Below, piece after piece: positions 16,995 through 26,192 of a stretch of 51,431 nt of DNA. Position 1 is the stretch's first letter. The number at the start of each line of letters is the position of its first letter. The notes under the pieces were generated by a model. The model was not told the origin of the DNA. It saw nothing but the letters and a program-made list of their open reading frames with translations, and searched no databases. The position numbers and the translations under genes are program-made. The stretch is from assembly GCA_900473795.1 (NCBI GenBank), contig UCMT01000054.1:1-51431 (forward strand). The letters run 5' to 3'. This DNA is from Hyphomicrobiales bacterium. Its GTDB lineage: Bacteria > Pseudomonadota > Alphaproteobacteria > Rhizobiales > Rhizobiaceae.

Positions 16995-18218
16995 ATGGCA
17001 CGTATCGCGGTGGTCGGAGCGGGTGTCGTGGGTGTGGCATCGGCTTACCTGCTCTGCCGTCAGGGGCATGAGGTGGTCCTGGTTGATCGCCATGCAGGAC
17101 CAGCACTCGGCACGAGCCGTCTGAATGGCGCGCAACTGAGCTACGCCTATTGCGATGCGCTCGCATCACCTGCGCTCTTGCGCCATATGCCGGGCATCGT
17201 TCTCGGTCGGGACCCTGCCTACCGCCTGCGCCTCCAGGCGGACCCGGATTTCCTGATCTGGGGTTTACGCTTTCTGGCCAACTGCAGCCCTGGACGTTTT
17301 GCCGTCAACACCCGGCACCTCTCGGAAATGGCGGCCACAACACGAAGTTTGCTGACCGAGTTGCTTTCGGAATTCGCCATCCCGTTCGACTACGACGTCT
17401 CGGGCAAGATGATTCTGTATGCGTCGGCCGCGTCGTTCGCGGCCGGAGCCGGGGTTCGTCGGCTCAAGCAGTCGCTTGGCGTCGAGCAGGAGACCTTGGA
17501 CCGCGCCCAGGCCTCGGCAATTGAACCGGCGCTTGCGCTCTACCCTGATCCCATTGAACGTGTGGTCTATAGTCCAGGAGATGCGGCGGGCAGACCCGAC
17601 CTTTTTGCAGCCGGCCTGGTCGATTGTCTTTCGGAGCGCTATGGTCTTCAGACAATCTTTGGTGATGCGGTGACCTCATTGCTAAGCCATAGGGACAAGG
17701 TGACCGGCCTGAAATTTGCGATACGTGAGCCCATTCGTTGCGACCGTGTGGTCTTGGCGACGGGGTATGCGACCAATCTGCTGCCTGATCGTGTTCCAGG
17801 CACGGTTTGGCCGGTTCAGGGCTATTCCTTTACCGCCAAGGCCACATCTGCTGTCATGCGTGTGTCGGTCACGGATCTGAAGCGCAAGATCGTCTTTGCC
17901 CGTTTGGGCGATGACATCAGGGTCGCCGGGCTGGCCGATATAGGAGCGCGCCGCGTCACTTTCTCCAACGCGCGGTTTGAGACCTTTCGGGATGCCGCCA
18001 CATCGGCGTTTGGTGGCGCGTTCAACAGTCGAGAGCCGGAAGACGTTGCACCATGGACGGAGGGACGCCCCTGCACCCCGTCCTCCCGTCCCATTGTGCG
18101 GGCTGGCCGCCTTAAAGGTCTCTATCTCAATCTCGGCCATGGTACGCTTGGCTGGACGCTCTGCCTTGGGTCGGCCAAGCAACTCATGGACGTGATGCAA
18201 GACGTTGAAGGCGGCTAG
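16995..18218 (+). CDS. DadA-like FAD-dependent amino acid oxidoreductase
   Basis: This 407-residue flavoprotein begins with a dinucleotide-binding motif (VVGAGVVGVASAYLL, GxGxxG at 8-13) and an acidic residue at the end of strand 2 (VLVDRH). It carries the DAO-type middle (VVYSPGDAAGRPDLFAAGL) and the C-terminal PIVRAGRLKGLYLNLGHGT flavin segment. The closest recognisable family is DadA (D-amino acid dehydrogenase), which deaminates D-amino acids through an imino acid and passes electrons to quinone. The start lies one base after the preceding stop. The RidA domain encoded just upstream would hydrolyse its imine product. Sarcosine or another secondary amine remains a possible substrate. Confidence 0.85.
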   Translation: MARIAVVGAGVVGVASAYLLCRQGHEVVLVDRHAGPALGTSRLNGAQLSYAYCDALASPALLRHMPGIVLGRDPAYRLRLQADPDFLIWGLRFLANCSPGRFAVNTRHLSEMAATTRSLLTELLSEFAIPFDYDVSGKMILYASAASFAAGAGVRRLKQSLGVEQETLDRAQASAIEPALALYPDPIERVVYSPGDAAGRPDLFAAGLVDCLSERYGLQTIFGDAVTSLLSHRDKVTGLKFAIREPIRCDRVVLATGYATNLLPDRVPGTVWPVQGYSFTAKATSAVMRVSVTDLKRKIVFARLGDDIRVAGLADIGARRVTFSNARFETFRDAATSAFGGAFNSREPEDVAPWTEGRPCTPSSRPIVRAGRLKGLYLNLGHGTLGWTLCLGSAKQLMDVMQDVEGG

Positions 18219-18336
18219 GGCCGCGCGTTCTGCCTTTTGGGTTTCTCACCCTCCTGAAAAAGCCTCCGTCCGAAGGCGAGTGCAGTTCTCGCTACATCCG
18301 GCACGGTCTGGTCCTGCTCCGGCGGTGACAATAATC

Positions 18337-18365
18337 TTGTGAAAAATCCGATACTAGGGCACAAT
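18337..18365 (+). promoter_or_regulatory. Tentative promoter for the nuoJ-nuoN unit
   Basis: TTGTGA at 18337-18342 and CACAAT at 18360-18365 are separated by 17 bases in the 231-base gap before nuoJ, which is locally A/T-rich. Each hexamer matches only about four of six consensus bases. Confidence 0.25.
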
Positions 18366-18449
18366 TTATAAACGCATCTGAAGTGCGGCGCACTCTCGAT
18401 TCCGCCCGATCCGCGCCAAGTGACAGTTCGCGTTGGAGGGTCGGCGTCG

Positions 18450-18950
18450 ATGGATCAGGGGTTCTTTCTTCTGTTCGCTACGGTGTCTGTGATCACGGCC
18501 CTGACCGTGGTCCTGGCTCGGAATCCGGTTCACAGCGCACTGGCGCTGATGGCCTGTTTCCTACAAATCTCTGCCATCTTCGTCCTGCTTGAGGCGCCGT
18601 TGCTCGCGGTCATCCAGATCTTCGTCTATGTCGGCGCGATCATGGTCCTGTTCCTGTTCGTGATCATGATGATTGATATGCGCGAAGCGGTGTTGCAGCG
18701 GTTCCTGCCGGGCGGCAACCTGCCGGCGCTGGCGCTGCTTGCCCTGCTCGGGGTCGAGATGCTTGTGCTGGTGCTCGGGAGCGACCGCTTTTCGGTCGCC
18801 GAGCCCGTCGCGATGCGCGGCGGCGACGACGTCAGGCAGCTCAGCACGACGCTTTTCGCCGACTATCTCCTGCCGTTTGAAGTCGCCTCCGTCATCCTGC
18901 TGGCGGCCCTGGTCGGCGCCATCGTACTGGCACGGAAGGAGTGGGAGTGA
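18450..18950 (+). CDS. nuoJ: NADH-quinone oxidoreductase subunit J
   Basis: This 166-residue membrane subunit of complex I has five predicted helices. The strongly conserved third helix reads [22 protein letters not shown], which includes the family pi-bulge region. ATG 18450 follows GGAGGG at 18435-18440; a GTG at 18420 in the same frame has no comparable site. It opens a run of membrane-arm genes, is followed by nuoK with an overlap, and belongs to the second, non-housekeeping complex I of this type of organism. Confidence 0.93.
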   Translation: MDQGFFLLFATVSVITALTVVLARNPVHSALALMACFLQISAIFVLLEAPLLAVIQIFVYVGAIMVLFLFVIMMIDMREAVLQRFLPGGNLPALALLALLGVEMLVLVLGSDRFSVAEPVAMRGGDDVRQLSTTLFADYLLPFEVASVILLAALVGAIVLARKEWE

Positions 18951-19252
18951 TGGTCCCGCTCTCATGGTTTATCTTGCTCGGCGTGGTCCTCTTCGTGATC
19001 GGAGCCGCAGGCGTGCTGCTCAGGCGCAATATTCTGGTCGTGTTGATGTCGCTGGAGCTGCTGCTCAACTCGGTGAACATCAATTTCATCGCTTTCGGGC
19101 GTTATTACGCCGATTTCCGCGGGCAGATCTTCGCCATCTTCGTCATCGCCATCACCGCGGCGGAGGTTGCCGTCGCCCTTGGTATCCTGGTCGCCCTTGT
19201 GAGGAACAAATCCACCCTCAAGGTCGACGACGTGACCATGATGAAAGGATAG
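18950..19252 (+). CDS. nuoK: NADH-quinone oxidoreductase subunit K
   Basis: This 100-residue subunit has three helices. The second carries [18 protein letters not shown] with the membrane-embedded glutamate of the proton path, and the third [16 protein letters not shown] with the second conserved glutamate. Its ATG overlaps the last base of the nuoJ stop. NuoK is homologous to MrpC and links the quinone module to the antiporter-like subunits. Confidence 0.93.
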   Translation: MVPLSWFILLGVVLFVIGAAGVLLRRNILVVLMSLELLLNSVNINFIAFGRYYADFRGQIFAIFVIAITAAEVAVALGILVALVRNKSTLKVDDVTMMKG

Positions 19253-19256
19253 TGGC

Positions 19257-20750
19257 TTGGACCCGGTCATATCGATCCGGCCGCTTCTTGCCGTCGCCGT
19301 CGCAGGCCTGGCGGCCGTTGCAGTTCTCCTTCTGAACAACCGCGAGAAACTCCGCGATATCGTCTCACCATTGGCCGCGACCGCGATGTTCGCAATCGTC
19401 GCCTCCATGGCGCCGACGGTGCTGGCGGGCGGGACGGTCGACTTGCGCCTGTTCGAGATTCTACCGGGGATCGACTTCGCATTCCGGGTCGATGCGCTCG
19501 GCATGGTGTTTGCCACCGTCTCGTCGCTGTTGTGGATCGCCGCGGCGATCTATTCCATCGGCTACATGCGGCACTTGAACGAACATGCGCAGACCCGGTT
19601 CTTCGCCTGTTTCGCCACCAGCCTTGCAGCGGCCGTCGGGGGCGCCTTCGCCGCCAATCTGTTCACGCTGGTGATCTTCTACGAGGTGCTGAGCCTCGTG
19701 ACCTATCCACTCGTCTACCACCACGAGGACGAAGAGGGATGGGCAGGCAGCCGCAAGTACCTCGTCTATCTGATGGGGGCTTCGAAAAGCATTCTGCTTG
19801 CCGCGCTGGCGCTGACCTATCACATCGCGGGGTCGCTCGACTTCGTGGCCGGTGGCCTGCTGGCGGGGAGTAATGCTTCGGCGCCGCTGCTGACGGTCGT
19901 CTATTTCTGCTATCTCTTCGGCTTCGCCAAGGCGGCGGTGATGCCGATGCACGCCTGGCTGCCCGCCGCGATGGTGGCGCCGACACCGGTCAGCGCGCTC
20001 CTGCATGCCGTGGCAGTGGTCAAGATGGGCGTGTTCTGCGTACTGCGGCTGGTGTTCCATGTCTTCGGCACGGGACTGGTGAACGGGCTGGGGCTCGGCA
20101 TTGCCACGGCCTATCTGGTCTCGTTCACGATCCTGATGGCGTCGGTCTACGCGCTGACGCGGGACGACCTGAAGGCGCGGCTTGCCTATTCGACGGTCAG
20201 CCAGCTCTCCTACATCGTGCTGGGCGCGGTTCTCTTGTCTCCTGTCGCGATGGTCGGCGGCATCATCCACATCGCGGCGCACGCCTTCTCCAAGATCACG
20301 CTGTTTTTCTGCGCCGGTTCGATCTATTGCGCGTCCGGCAAAAGGAATATCAGCGACATGGCCGGTATCGGCCGCAGGCTGCCCTGGACAATGGGGGCGT
20401 TCTTCGTCGCGTCGCTCAGCATGATCGGCGTGCCGCCAACCGCGGGCTTCGTCAGCAAGTGGTATCTGGCACTGGGGTCGGTGGAGGCGGGAGAAATCGC
20501 GTTCCTGGTCGTCCTCCTGGCGAGCTCGATCCTGAATGCCGCTTATTTCCTGCCGGTGAGCTATGTCGCCTTTTTCGGAGCGGAGGCGCCGGAAAGCCCG
20601 GCGTCCGGAAGCCCGGTGCCGGGAAGCACAGCGACTGTTCGCGAAATTCCGATGGTGACGATCCCGCTGGTCGCGACCGCCCTCCTGTCGGTGTTGATGG
20701 GCGTCTTCCCCGGCTATTTCCTCACTTTGGCGGAAGGAGTGGTCAGATGA
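19257..20750 (+). CDS. Antiporter-like complex I subunit (MrpD/NuoL-M family), extra proton pump
   Basis: This 497-residue protein has about 14 helices of the proton-translocating antiporter fold. It keeps the key residues: Glu143 in the helix-5 motif FYEVLSL, Lys225 in the helix-7 FAKAAVMPMHAWLP and Lys256 in helix 8 VVKMGVF. It ends after helix 14 (about ATALLSVLMGVFPGYFLTLAEG) and lacks the NuoL lateral-helix extension, so it is closer to MrpD/NuoM than to classical NuoL. The start is TTG 19257, seven bases after AAAGGA. Since a NuoL-like gene, nuoM and nuoN all follow, it is a fourth antiporter-like subunit. It could be labelled nuoL by an automatic pipeline. Confidence 0.85.
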   Translation: MDPVISIRPLLAVAVAGLAAVAVLLLNNREKLRDIVSPLAATAMFAIVASMAPTVLAGGTVDLRLFEILPGIDFAFRVDALGMVFATVSSLLWIAAAIYSIGYMRHLNEHAQTRFFACFATSLAAAVGGAFAANLFTLVIFYEVLSLVTYPLVYHHEDEEGWAGSRKYLVYLMGASKSILLAALALTYHIAGSLDFVAGGLLAGSNASAPLLTVVYFCYLFGFAKAAVMPMHAWLPAAMVAPTPVSALLHAVAVVKMGVFCVLRLVFHVFGTGLVNGLGLGIATAYLVSFTILMASVYALTRDDLKARLAYSTVSQLSYIVLGAVLLSPVAMVGGIIHIAAHAFSKITLFFCAGSIYCASGKRNISDMAGIGRRLPWTMGAFFVASLSMIGVPPTAGFVSKWYLALGSVEAGEIAFLVVLLASSILNAAYFLPVSYVAFFGAEAPESPASGSPVPGSTATVREIPMVTIPLVATALLSVLMGVFPGYFLTLAEGVVR

Positions 20751-21001
20751 TCAAGAGCATCGTCGATTTCTTTGGCAACGAGGCATATGCGACACGCCGC
20801 CGCCGGCTGTTCTATCTGGTGCTCATCCTGATCGTTCTCGCCGACTTCCTGGTCTTCCGCGAACACGCCGAATACCTGTGGGACCGCGTGCCCGGCTGGT
20901 CGGCCGTCTACGGGTTCCTGTCCTGCGTGCTGCTGATATTCGTTTCGAAGTTCCTCGGCCACCAGGGCGGGCTCATGCGGCGCGAGGACTATTATGACTG
21001 A
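20747..21001 (+). CDS. Small two-helix membrane protein within the nuo operon
   Basis: This 84-residue protein overlaps the upstream stop (ATGA) and the downstream start (ATGACTGA), so it is translated as part of the operon. It has two hydrophobic helices (about residues 21-36 and 54-67) separated by EHAEYLWDRVPGW and ends in a polar LMRREDYYD tail, with an N-terminal basic RRRR before helix 1 that suggests a cytoplasmic N-terminus. I know no function for it. Similar small proteins with an EDYYD end seem to occur beside Mrp-like antiporter genes, so it is probably an accessory subunit joining two antiporter modules. Confidence 0.8.
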   Translation: MIKSIVDFFGNEAYATRRRRLFYLVLILIVLADFLVFREHAEYLWDRVPGWSAVYGFLSCVLLIFVSKFLGHQGGLMRREDYYD

Positions 21002-22754
21002 CTTTGTCCATCCCGCCCTTTTGTTCATTCTGGGCGCCTTGCCGATCGCCTTCCTGAACGGATCGATCCGCAAGGCCTATCTCGTGCTGGTCCCCACGCT
21101 GGCGATCATCGCGGTGCTCACCTTGCAGCCGGGCAACTACGGTGCGGCACAGGTCATCGGGCAGGAAATCCTGATCGCCAAGGTCGACAGGCTGAGCATC
21201 GTCTTCGCCACCGTTTTCACCATCATGGCGCTGATCGGCATGGTCTACGCGCTGCATCTGACGCGCGCCGGCCAGCATGTGGCGGCGTTCGTCTATGTCG
21301 GCTCTGCGCTCGGCGTGGTGTTTGCCGGCGATTACCTGACGCTCTACCTGTTCTGGGAGGGCATGGCGTTTGCCTCTGCCTACCTGGTCTTCGCCCAGGG
21401 AGGCGGGCAGGCGATCCGCGCCGCGTTCCGTTACCTGATGGTCCATATCACCGGCGGCGTTGTCCTGCTCGGCGGCATCATTCTCCACGCGGTCGCCACC
21501 CATTCGCTGCTCTTCGGCCCGATCGAGGGAGGGATGGGCGCCGGCGCCTATCTGATTCTTGCCGGGTTCTTGCTCAATGCCGCTGTGCCGCCGCTCAATG
21601 CCTGGCTGACCGACGCCTATCCCGAGGCGACGGTCACCGGGGCGGTGTTCATGAGTGCCTTCACCACCAAGACCGCCGTCTATGTGCTGGCACGGGCGTT
21701 TCCGGGGACCGAGCTTCTGGTCTGGCTCGGCACCGCGATGGCACTCTACGGCGTCATCTACGCCGTGCTGGAGAATGACTGCCGGCGGCTACTCGCCTAT
21801 CACATCGTCAGCCAGGTGGGTTACATGGTGGCGGGCATCGGCATCGGGACCGAGATGGCGGTGAACGGTGCCACCAGTCATGCCTTCGCGCACATCCTCT
21901 ACAAGGCGCTCCTGTTCATGGGCGCGGGGGCGGTGATCTACGTCACCGGGCGGCGCAAGCTCACCGAGCTCGGCGGGCTCTACAAGGCCATGCCGCTGAC
22001 CGTGGCGCTCTACATGGTCGGCGCCTTGGCGATCTCGGCATTTCCGTTCTTCTCCGGTTTCGTCACCAAGTCGATGGTGGTGGCTGCCGCCGGACAGGAT
22101 CACCGCGCACTGGTGGTGCTGGCGCTGACGATGGCGTCGTCGGGGACGTTCCTGCACACCGGGCTCAAGCTGCCGTACTACATGTTCTTCGGTACCGACC
22201 GCGGGCTGGCGGCGCGGGAGCCGCCGCGCAACATGCTGGTTGCGATGGCCATGGCAGCGGTGCTCTGCATTGCGATCGGGGTGTTCCCGCAGCAGCTTTA
22301 TGCGCTTCTTCCCTATCCGGTTGACTTCGAGCCCTATACGGGCGTCCATGTCACCGAGAGCCTCGGCGTGTTGATGTTCACCGCCTTGGGTTTCGTGCTG
22401 TTCCTCAGGGCGCTCGACCCGGAGAACACCATCAGCATCGACACCGACTGGTTCTACCGCAAGGGCGCGCGATACTTCATGTGGCTCGCCGAAAAACCGT
22501 TGGCGCGCTACGAAAAGGCGGTGAGCGACGTGTCCGAGACCGCGGCGCTGCCCTTGCTGCACGGAGCGGCACGGGCCGGACTGCGGGTCGATCTCGACGG
22601 CGTGGATGCGGTGGTGAACGGTGTTGCCCGCTCGATCCTGCGTGGCGGCGGCGCGCTGCGGCGGCTCCAGACCGGCGTCGTGACCCATTATGCGTTGGCG
22701 ATGATCGCCGGTGTGATTGCAGCCACCGCCGTGTTCGCCGTCGTGTGGCAATAG
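20994..22754 (+). CDS. NuoL-like antiporter subunit of complex I
   Basis: This 586-residue antiporter-fold protein keeps Glu122 (YLFWEGMAF, helix 5) and Lys226 (FTTKTAVYVLAR). Unlike the 497-residue paralogue, it continues past helix 14 with a soluble/amphipathic stretch (about residues 480-560, DTDWFYRKGARYF onward). It then ends in a helix preceded by LRRLQTGVVTHYALAM, the type of C-terminus found in NuoL, where a lateral helix clamps the pumps and is anchored by a last transmembrane helix. It therefore most likely fills the distal NuoL position. The pump core itself resembles MrpD, so pipelines may call it an antiporter subunit. Start and stop overlap or abut its neighbours. Confidence 0.85.
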   Translation: MTDFVHPALLFILGALPIAFLNGSIRKAYLVLVPTLAIIAVLTLQPGNYGAAQVIGQEILIAKVDRLSIVFATVFTIMALIGMVYALHLTRAGQHVAAFVYVGSALGVVFAGDYLTLYLFWEGMAFASAYLVFAQGGGQAIRAAFRYLMVHITGGVVLLGGIILHAVATHSLLFGPIEGGMGAGAYLILAGFLLNAAVPPLNAWLTDAYPEATVTGAVFMSAFTTKTAVYVLARAFPGTELLVWLGTAMALYGVIYAVLENDCRRLLAYHIVSQVGYMVAGIGIGTEMAVNGATSHAFAHILYKALLFMGAGAVIYVTGRRKLTELGGLYKAMPLTVALYMVGALAISAFPFFSGFVTKSMVVAAAGQDHRALVVLALTMASSGTFLHTGLKLPYYMFFGTDRGLAAREPPRNMLVAMAMAAVLCIAIGVFPQQLYALLPYPVDFEPYTGVHVTESLGVLMFTALGFVLFLRALDPENTISIDTDWFYRKGARYFMWLAEKPLARYEKAVSDVSETAALPLLHGAARAGLRVDLDGVDAVVNGVARSILRGGGALRRLQTGVVTHYALAMIAGVIAATAVFAVVWQ

Positions 22755-22762
22755 GGGGGGCG

Positions 22763-24238
22763 ATGACATTCCCGCTGCTCAGCCTCATCGTGTTCCTGCC
22801 CGTCGCCGGGGCAGCGGTCTTGATGTTTCTGCGCAATGACGATGCGGTGCGGTGGACGGCGCTCGGTGTCACTGTCCTCGACCTCGCTCTCTGCATCGCC
22901 ATGCTGGCCGGCTTCGACACCACGACCCACGAAATGCAGTTTACCGAGAGGCGCCCGTGGGTGCCGGCGCTCGGCATCACGTATGCGCTTGGCATTGACG
23001 GGATCAGCGCGCTTTTCGTGTTCCTGACCGCGTTGCTGGGCTTGATCTGCGTGCTCGCCTCGTGGGTGGCCATCGACCGCAAGGTGAAGGCGTTCATGGT
23101 CAGTCTGCTGGGCATGCAGGCCTTGATGCTGGGGGTGTTCTGCGCGCTCGACCTGTTCTTGTTCTACGTCTTCTGGGAGGCGATGCTGATCCCGATGTAC
23201 CTGATCATCGGGGTCTGGGGAGGCGACGGCCGGGTCTATGCGGCGTTCAAGTTCTTCCTCTACACGCTGGCGGGCAGCCTCCTGTTCCTGATTGGTGTCA
23301 TCGTGCTCTATTTCAACGGCGGTGAGACCTTCGATATCCTCGCCCTGACAGCGCAGGATCTGCCGTTCCGGGTACAGTCCTGGCTGTTCTTTGCCTTCCT
23401 CGTCGCGTTTGCCGTCAAGGTGCCGATGGTCCCGGTCCATACCTGGCTGCCGGACGCCCATGTGCAGGCGCCGACGGCGGGCAGCATCATCCTTGCCGGC
23501 GTGCTCCTGAAGATGGGCGCCTACGGATTCCTGCGGTTCTCGCTGCCGATGCTGCCCGAGGCGTCAATGTATTATTCGACGCTGATGCTGGCGCTTTCGG
23601 CGCTCGCCATCGTCTACGGCGGGTTGCTTGCGTTGGCGCAGGACGATCTGAAGAAGCTGGTGGCCTATTCCAGCATCAGCCACATGGGCTTCGTGACGCT
23701 GGGGATTTTTGCGCTCAATCTCCGCGGGCTCGAGGGCGGCATCCTGCAGATGTTCAATCATGGCGTAACGACGGGTGCGCTGTTTCTTTTCGTCGGCCTG
23801 ATCTACGAGCGGACACATACGCGCAGCATCGCCGATTATGGCGGGTTGATGAAGGCGGCGCCGGTCTATACCGCGTTTCTGGCACTGTTCACCCTCTCAT
23901 CGATGGCGCTGCCGGGGACGAATTCGTTCATCGGCGAGTTGCTGGTGCTGTCGGGCGGGTTTGCGGCCAACCTGGCCGCCGGTGCGGCCGCGGTTTTCGG
24001 CGCATTGCTGGGCGCAGCCTATCTGCTCGGCATGTATGGAAAGGTCGCGCTCGGTCCGGCCAGCGTCGGCGGCCGGTACAAGATCCGCGACGTGAACGCC
24101 CGCGAGATGGCAGCGATCCTGCCGCTGGCCGTCTTCGTACTTTGGGTCGGCCTCTATCCCAAGCCTTTTCTCAACGTCATCGACGTCTCGGTGAAGCACT
24201 TGTTGGCGCATGTGCAAAGCAAGGGGAGCGGCCAATGA
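22763..24238 (+). CDS. nuoM: NADH-quinone oxidoreductase subunit M
   Basis: This 491-residue subunit has the 14-helix antiporter fold. Helix 5 carries LFLFYVFWEAMLIPMYLIIG with the conserved glutamate, helix 7 FAVKVPMVPVHTWLPDAHVQ with the pump lysine, and the loop DDLKKLVAYSSISHMGF is typical of NuoM. ATG 22763 follows a run of G (ATAGGGGGGG) and lies eight bases after the upstream stop. It ends with an overlap into nuoN. It pumps protons in the membrane arm. Confidence 0.94.
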   Translation: MTFPLLSLIVFLPVAGAAVLMFLRNDDAVRWTALGVTVLDLALCIAMLAGFDTTTHEMQFTERRPWVPALGITYALGIDGISALFVFLTALLGLICVLASWVAIDRKVKAFMVSLLGMQALMLGVFCALDLFLFYVFWEAMLIPMYLIIGVWGGDGRVYAAFKFFLYTLAGSLLFLIGVIVLYFNGGETFDILALTAQDLPFRVQSWLFFAFLVAFAVKVPMVPVHTWLPDAHVQAPTAGSIILAGVLLKMGAYGFLRFSLPMLPEASMYYSTLMLALSALAIVYGGLLALAQDDLKKLVAYSSISHMGFVTLGIFALNLRGLEGGILQMFNHGVTTGALFLFVGLIYERTHTRSIADYGGLMKAAPVYTAFLALFTLSSMALPGTNSFIGELLVLSGGFAANLAAGAAAVFGALLGAAYLLGMYGKVALGPASVGGRYKIRDVNAREMAAILPLAVFVLWVGLYPKPFLNVIDVSVKHLLAHVQSKGSGQ

Positions 24239-25674
24239 CTGCCGCAGCACTTTTCCAGTCGGCTCTCGCAAGCCTTCCCGAGATCGTCGTGATCACCGGT
24301 GCCTGCATCCTACTGATCCTGGGACAGCTTTTGCGGAAGGGGCAGCAGCATTTCCTTGTCTGGGCTTCCGTCGCGGTCGTGCTGATTGCCGCCTTGGCGA
24401 CACTCATGCTGGCGGGCGAGGTGCGTCCGGCCTACACGGGCATGTTCATCGCCGACCGCTTCGCGGTCTTCTTCAAGTTCGTGTTCTACCTCGCCACCAT
24501 TCTGACCTTCCTCCTTTCGCGGAAATATGCCGATATCGAGGGGATCGGCAGCAGCGAATACTATGTCCTGCTGCTCTTTGCGTTGTCGGGAATGATGATC
24601 ATGGCCTCGGCGACCGATCTCCTGTCGATCTATGTGGGCCTCGAGCTGATGGTGCTCTGCACCTATGTGCTGACCGGCTTCCTGCGGCAGGAACGGCGGT
24701 CGAACGAAGCGGCGCTGAAATACGTGATCCTCGGCGCGGTATCGACCGGGATTTTCCTCTACGGCGTTTCGCTGGTCTACGGGCTCACCGGCACGACGCA
24801 ACTGGACGCGATGGCGGCGGCGGTGACCGGCGATCCGCTCGATCCCGGATTGCTGCTGGCGGTGGTCTTCATCGTCGCGGGGCTGGTCTTCAAGGTCGGC
24901 GCGGTTCCGTTCCATATGTGGCTGCCGGACGTCTATGAAGGCGCACCGACGACGATCACCGCCTTCATGTCGGTCGGCCCCAAGGCGGCGGGGTTCGCGG
25001 TCATCCTGCGCGTCTTCCTCAACCCTCTGGTCGCAGCCTCGGACGTTTGGATCATCGTCGCGGTCATCGCTGTGGTGACGATGGCGCTCGGCAGTTTCGT
25101 GGCGCTGGTGCAGGATAATTTCAAGCGCCTCCTGGCCTATTCCAGCATCGCCCATGCCGGCTTCGCCATTTTCGGCGTCGTGGCCGGTGGTGCGGACGGG
25201 ATCGCCAGCGTCATGCTCTACCTGCTGATCTACTCTTTGATGACTCTCGGCATTTTCGGCATCGTCATCATGATGCGGAACGGCGATTTCTCGGGCGAGA
25301 CTATCGAGGACTACGCGGGCCTCGCCAAATCGCATCCCGGGCTCGCGCTTCTGATGCTGCTCTATCTGTTCTCGCTGGCCGGCATTCCGCCGACGGCCGG
25401 GTTCTTCGCCAAGTTCTACGTTCTCGTTGCGCTCGTCGAACGGGGTTTCGTTATGCTGGCGGTGATCGCCGTGCTGCTGAGTGCTGTCGCCGCCTACTTT
25501 TACATCCGCATCGTCATGGTGATCTACATGCGCGAACCGGAGAGGGTGTTCGACCCGGCGTTGACGCCCTCGGTCCGCGCCACGCTCGCCTTCACGGCCG
25601 CCGGTACCATTGGCATCGGCCTATTTCCGGCGTGGTTTCTGAGGCTTGCCCAAGTTTCGGTGTTTGGCGGCTGA
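24235..25674 (+). CDS. nuoN: NADH-quinone oxidoreductase subunit N
   Basis: This 479-residue antiporter-like subunit is identified by LLSIYVGLELMVLCTYVLTGF (helix 5 glutamate), FKVGAVPFHMWLPDVYEG (helix 7 lysine) and the DNFKRLLAYSSIAHAGF loop, all NuoN marks. Its ATG overlaps the nuoM stop. The downstream 152-base gap separates the membrane-arm genes J to N from nuoA to nuoG, so two transcription units are possible. Confidence 0.94.
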   Translation: MTAAALFQSALASLPEIVVITGACILLILGQLLRKGQQHFLVWASVAVVLIAALATLMLAGEVRPAYTGMFIADRFAVFFKFVFYLATILTFLLSRKYADIEGIGSSEYYVLLLFALSGMMIMASATDLLSIYVGLELMVLCTYVLTGFLRQERRSNEAALKYVILGAVSTGIFLYGVSLVYGLTGTTQLDAMAAAVTGDPLDPGLLLAVVFIVAGLVFKVGAVPFHMWLPDVYEGAPTTITAFMSVGPKAAGFAVILRVFLNPLVAASDVWIIVAVIAVVTMALGSFVALVQDNFKRLLAYSSIAHAGFAIFGVVAGGADGIASVMLYLLIYSLMTLGIFGIVIMMRNGDFSGETIEDYAGLAKSHPGLALLMLLYLFSLAGIPPTAGFFAKFYVLVALVERGFVMLAVIAVLLSAVAAYFYIRIVMVIYMREPERVFDPALTPSVRATLAFTAAGTIGIGLFPAWFLRLAQVSVFGG

Positions 25675-25684
25675 CCGATTGAAT

Positions 25685-25713
25685 TTGCAATGATCCGCCC
25701 GACGGAATAGACT
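25685..25713 (+). promoter_or_regulatory. Tentative promoter for the nuoA-nuoG unit
   Basis: TTGCAA at 25685-25690 and TAGACT at 25708-25713 have a 17-base spacer in the gap between nuoN and nuoA, each matching four of six sigma-70 consensus bases. The start of nuoA is 114 bases downstream. Confidence 0.3.
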
Positions 25714-25826
25714 GGCAGTTCAAGAAAGGATTGCCCACTTCGTTTCCTGGGGCGACCGCGTTGCTGGTCCCGAAAGGTGTCGGTCGCAGCCTGAGGAGCC
25801 CTCGGTGGGTGACCGGTGCACGCGAT

Positions 25827-26192
25827 ATGGCTGCGATGGAATTCCTGCCGGTTCTTGTCATGGTTGCCGGAATTGTTCTGGTGACGGGGGCGACGCTTTT
25901 TGTCTCCTCGCTCCTGCGTCCGTCCAATCCCTATCCCGAAAAGAACATGCCTTATGAATGCGGCGTGGACCCGGCCGGCGAGGCCGCCGGGGGCCGCTTG
26001 AGGGTGCAGTTCTTTGTCCTTGCGATCCTGCTGGTCGTCTTCGATGTCGAGACGATGTTCCTCTTTCCCTGGGCCGTCGTGCTGAAAGAGATCGGGCTGG
26101 TCGGCTATATCGAGATGTTCGTCTTCATATTGCTGCTTCTCGTGGGTTTCGCCTACGCCTGGCTGAAGGGGGCGCTGGAATGGGAGGCGTAA
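25827..26192 (+). CDS. nuoA: NADH-quinone oxidoreductase subunit A
   Basis: This 121-residue subunit has three helices and the diagnostic loop [15 protein letters not shown], containing the cysteine that changes accessibility during complex I deactivation in homologues, followed by [18 protein letters not shown] 25827 gives the family's normal length; ATG 25836 is an alternative three codons in. The frame is open upstream to 25731 without family similarity. NuoB overlaps its 3' end by 13 bases. Confidence 0.92.
   Translation: MAAMEFLPVLVMVAGIVLVTGATLFVSSLLRPSNPYPEKNMPYECGVDPAGEAAGGRLRVQFFVLAILLVVFDVETMFLFPWAVVLKEIGLVGYIEMFVFILLLLVGFAYAWLKGALEWEA

Noticed and set aside
18302..18325. Possible sigma-54 promoter (GGCACG followed by TGC) upstream of nuoJ
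   Set aside because: The spacing between the GG and GC pairs is not the required ten bases; the correctly spaced alternative lacks the other consensus bases.
19257..20750. Truncated or frameshifted nuoL
   Set aside because: The 497-residue protein has a complete antiporter core and ends with an ATGA overlap; a separate downstream gene carries the NuoL-type C-terminal extension.
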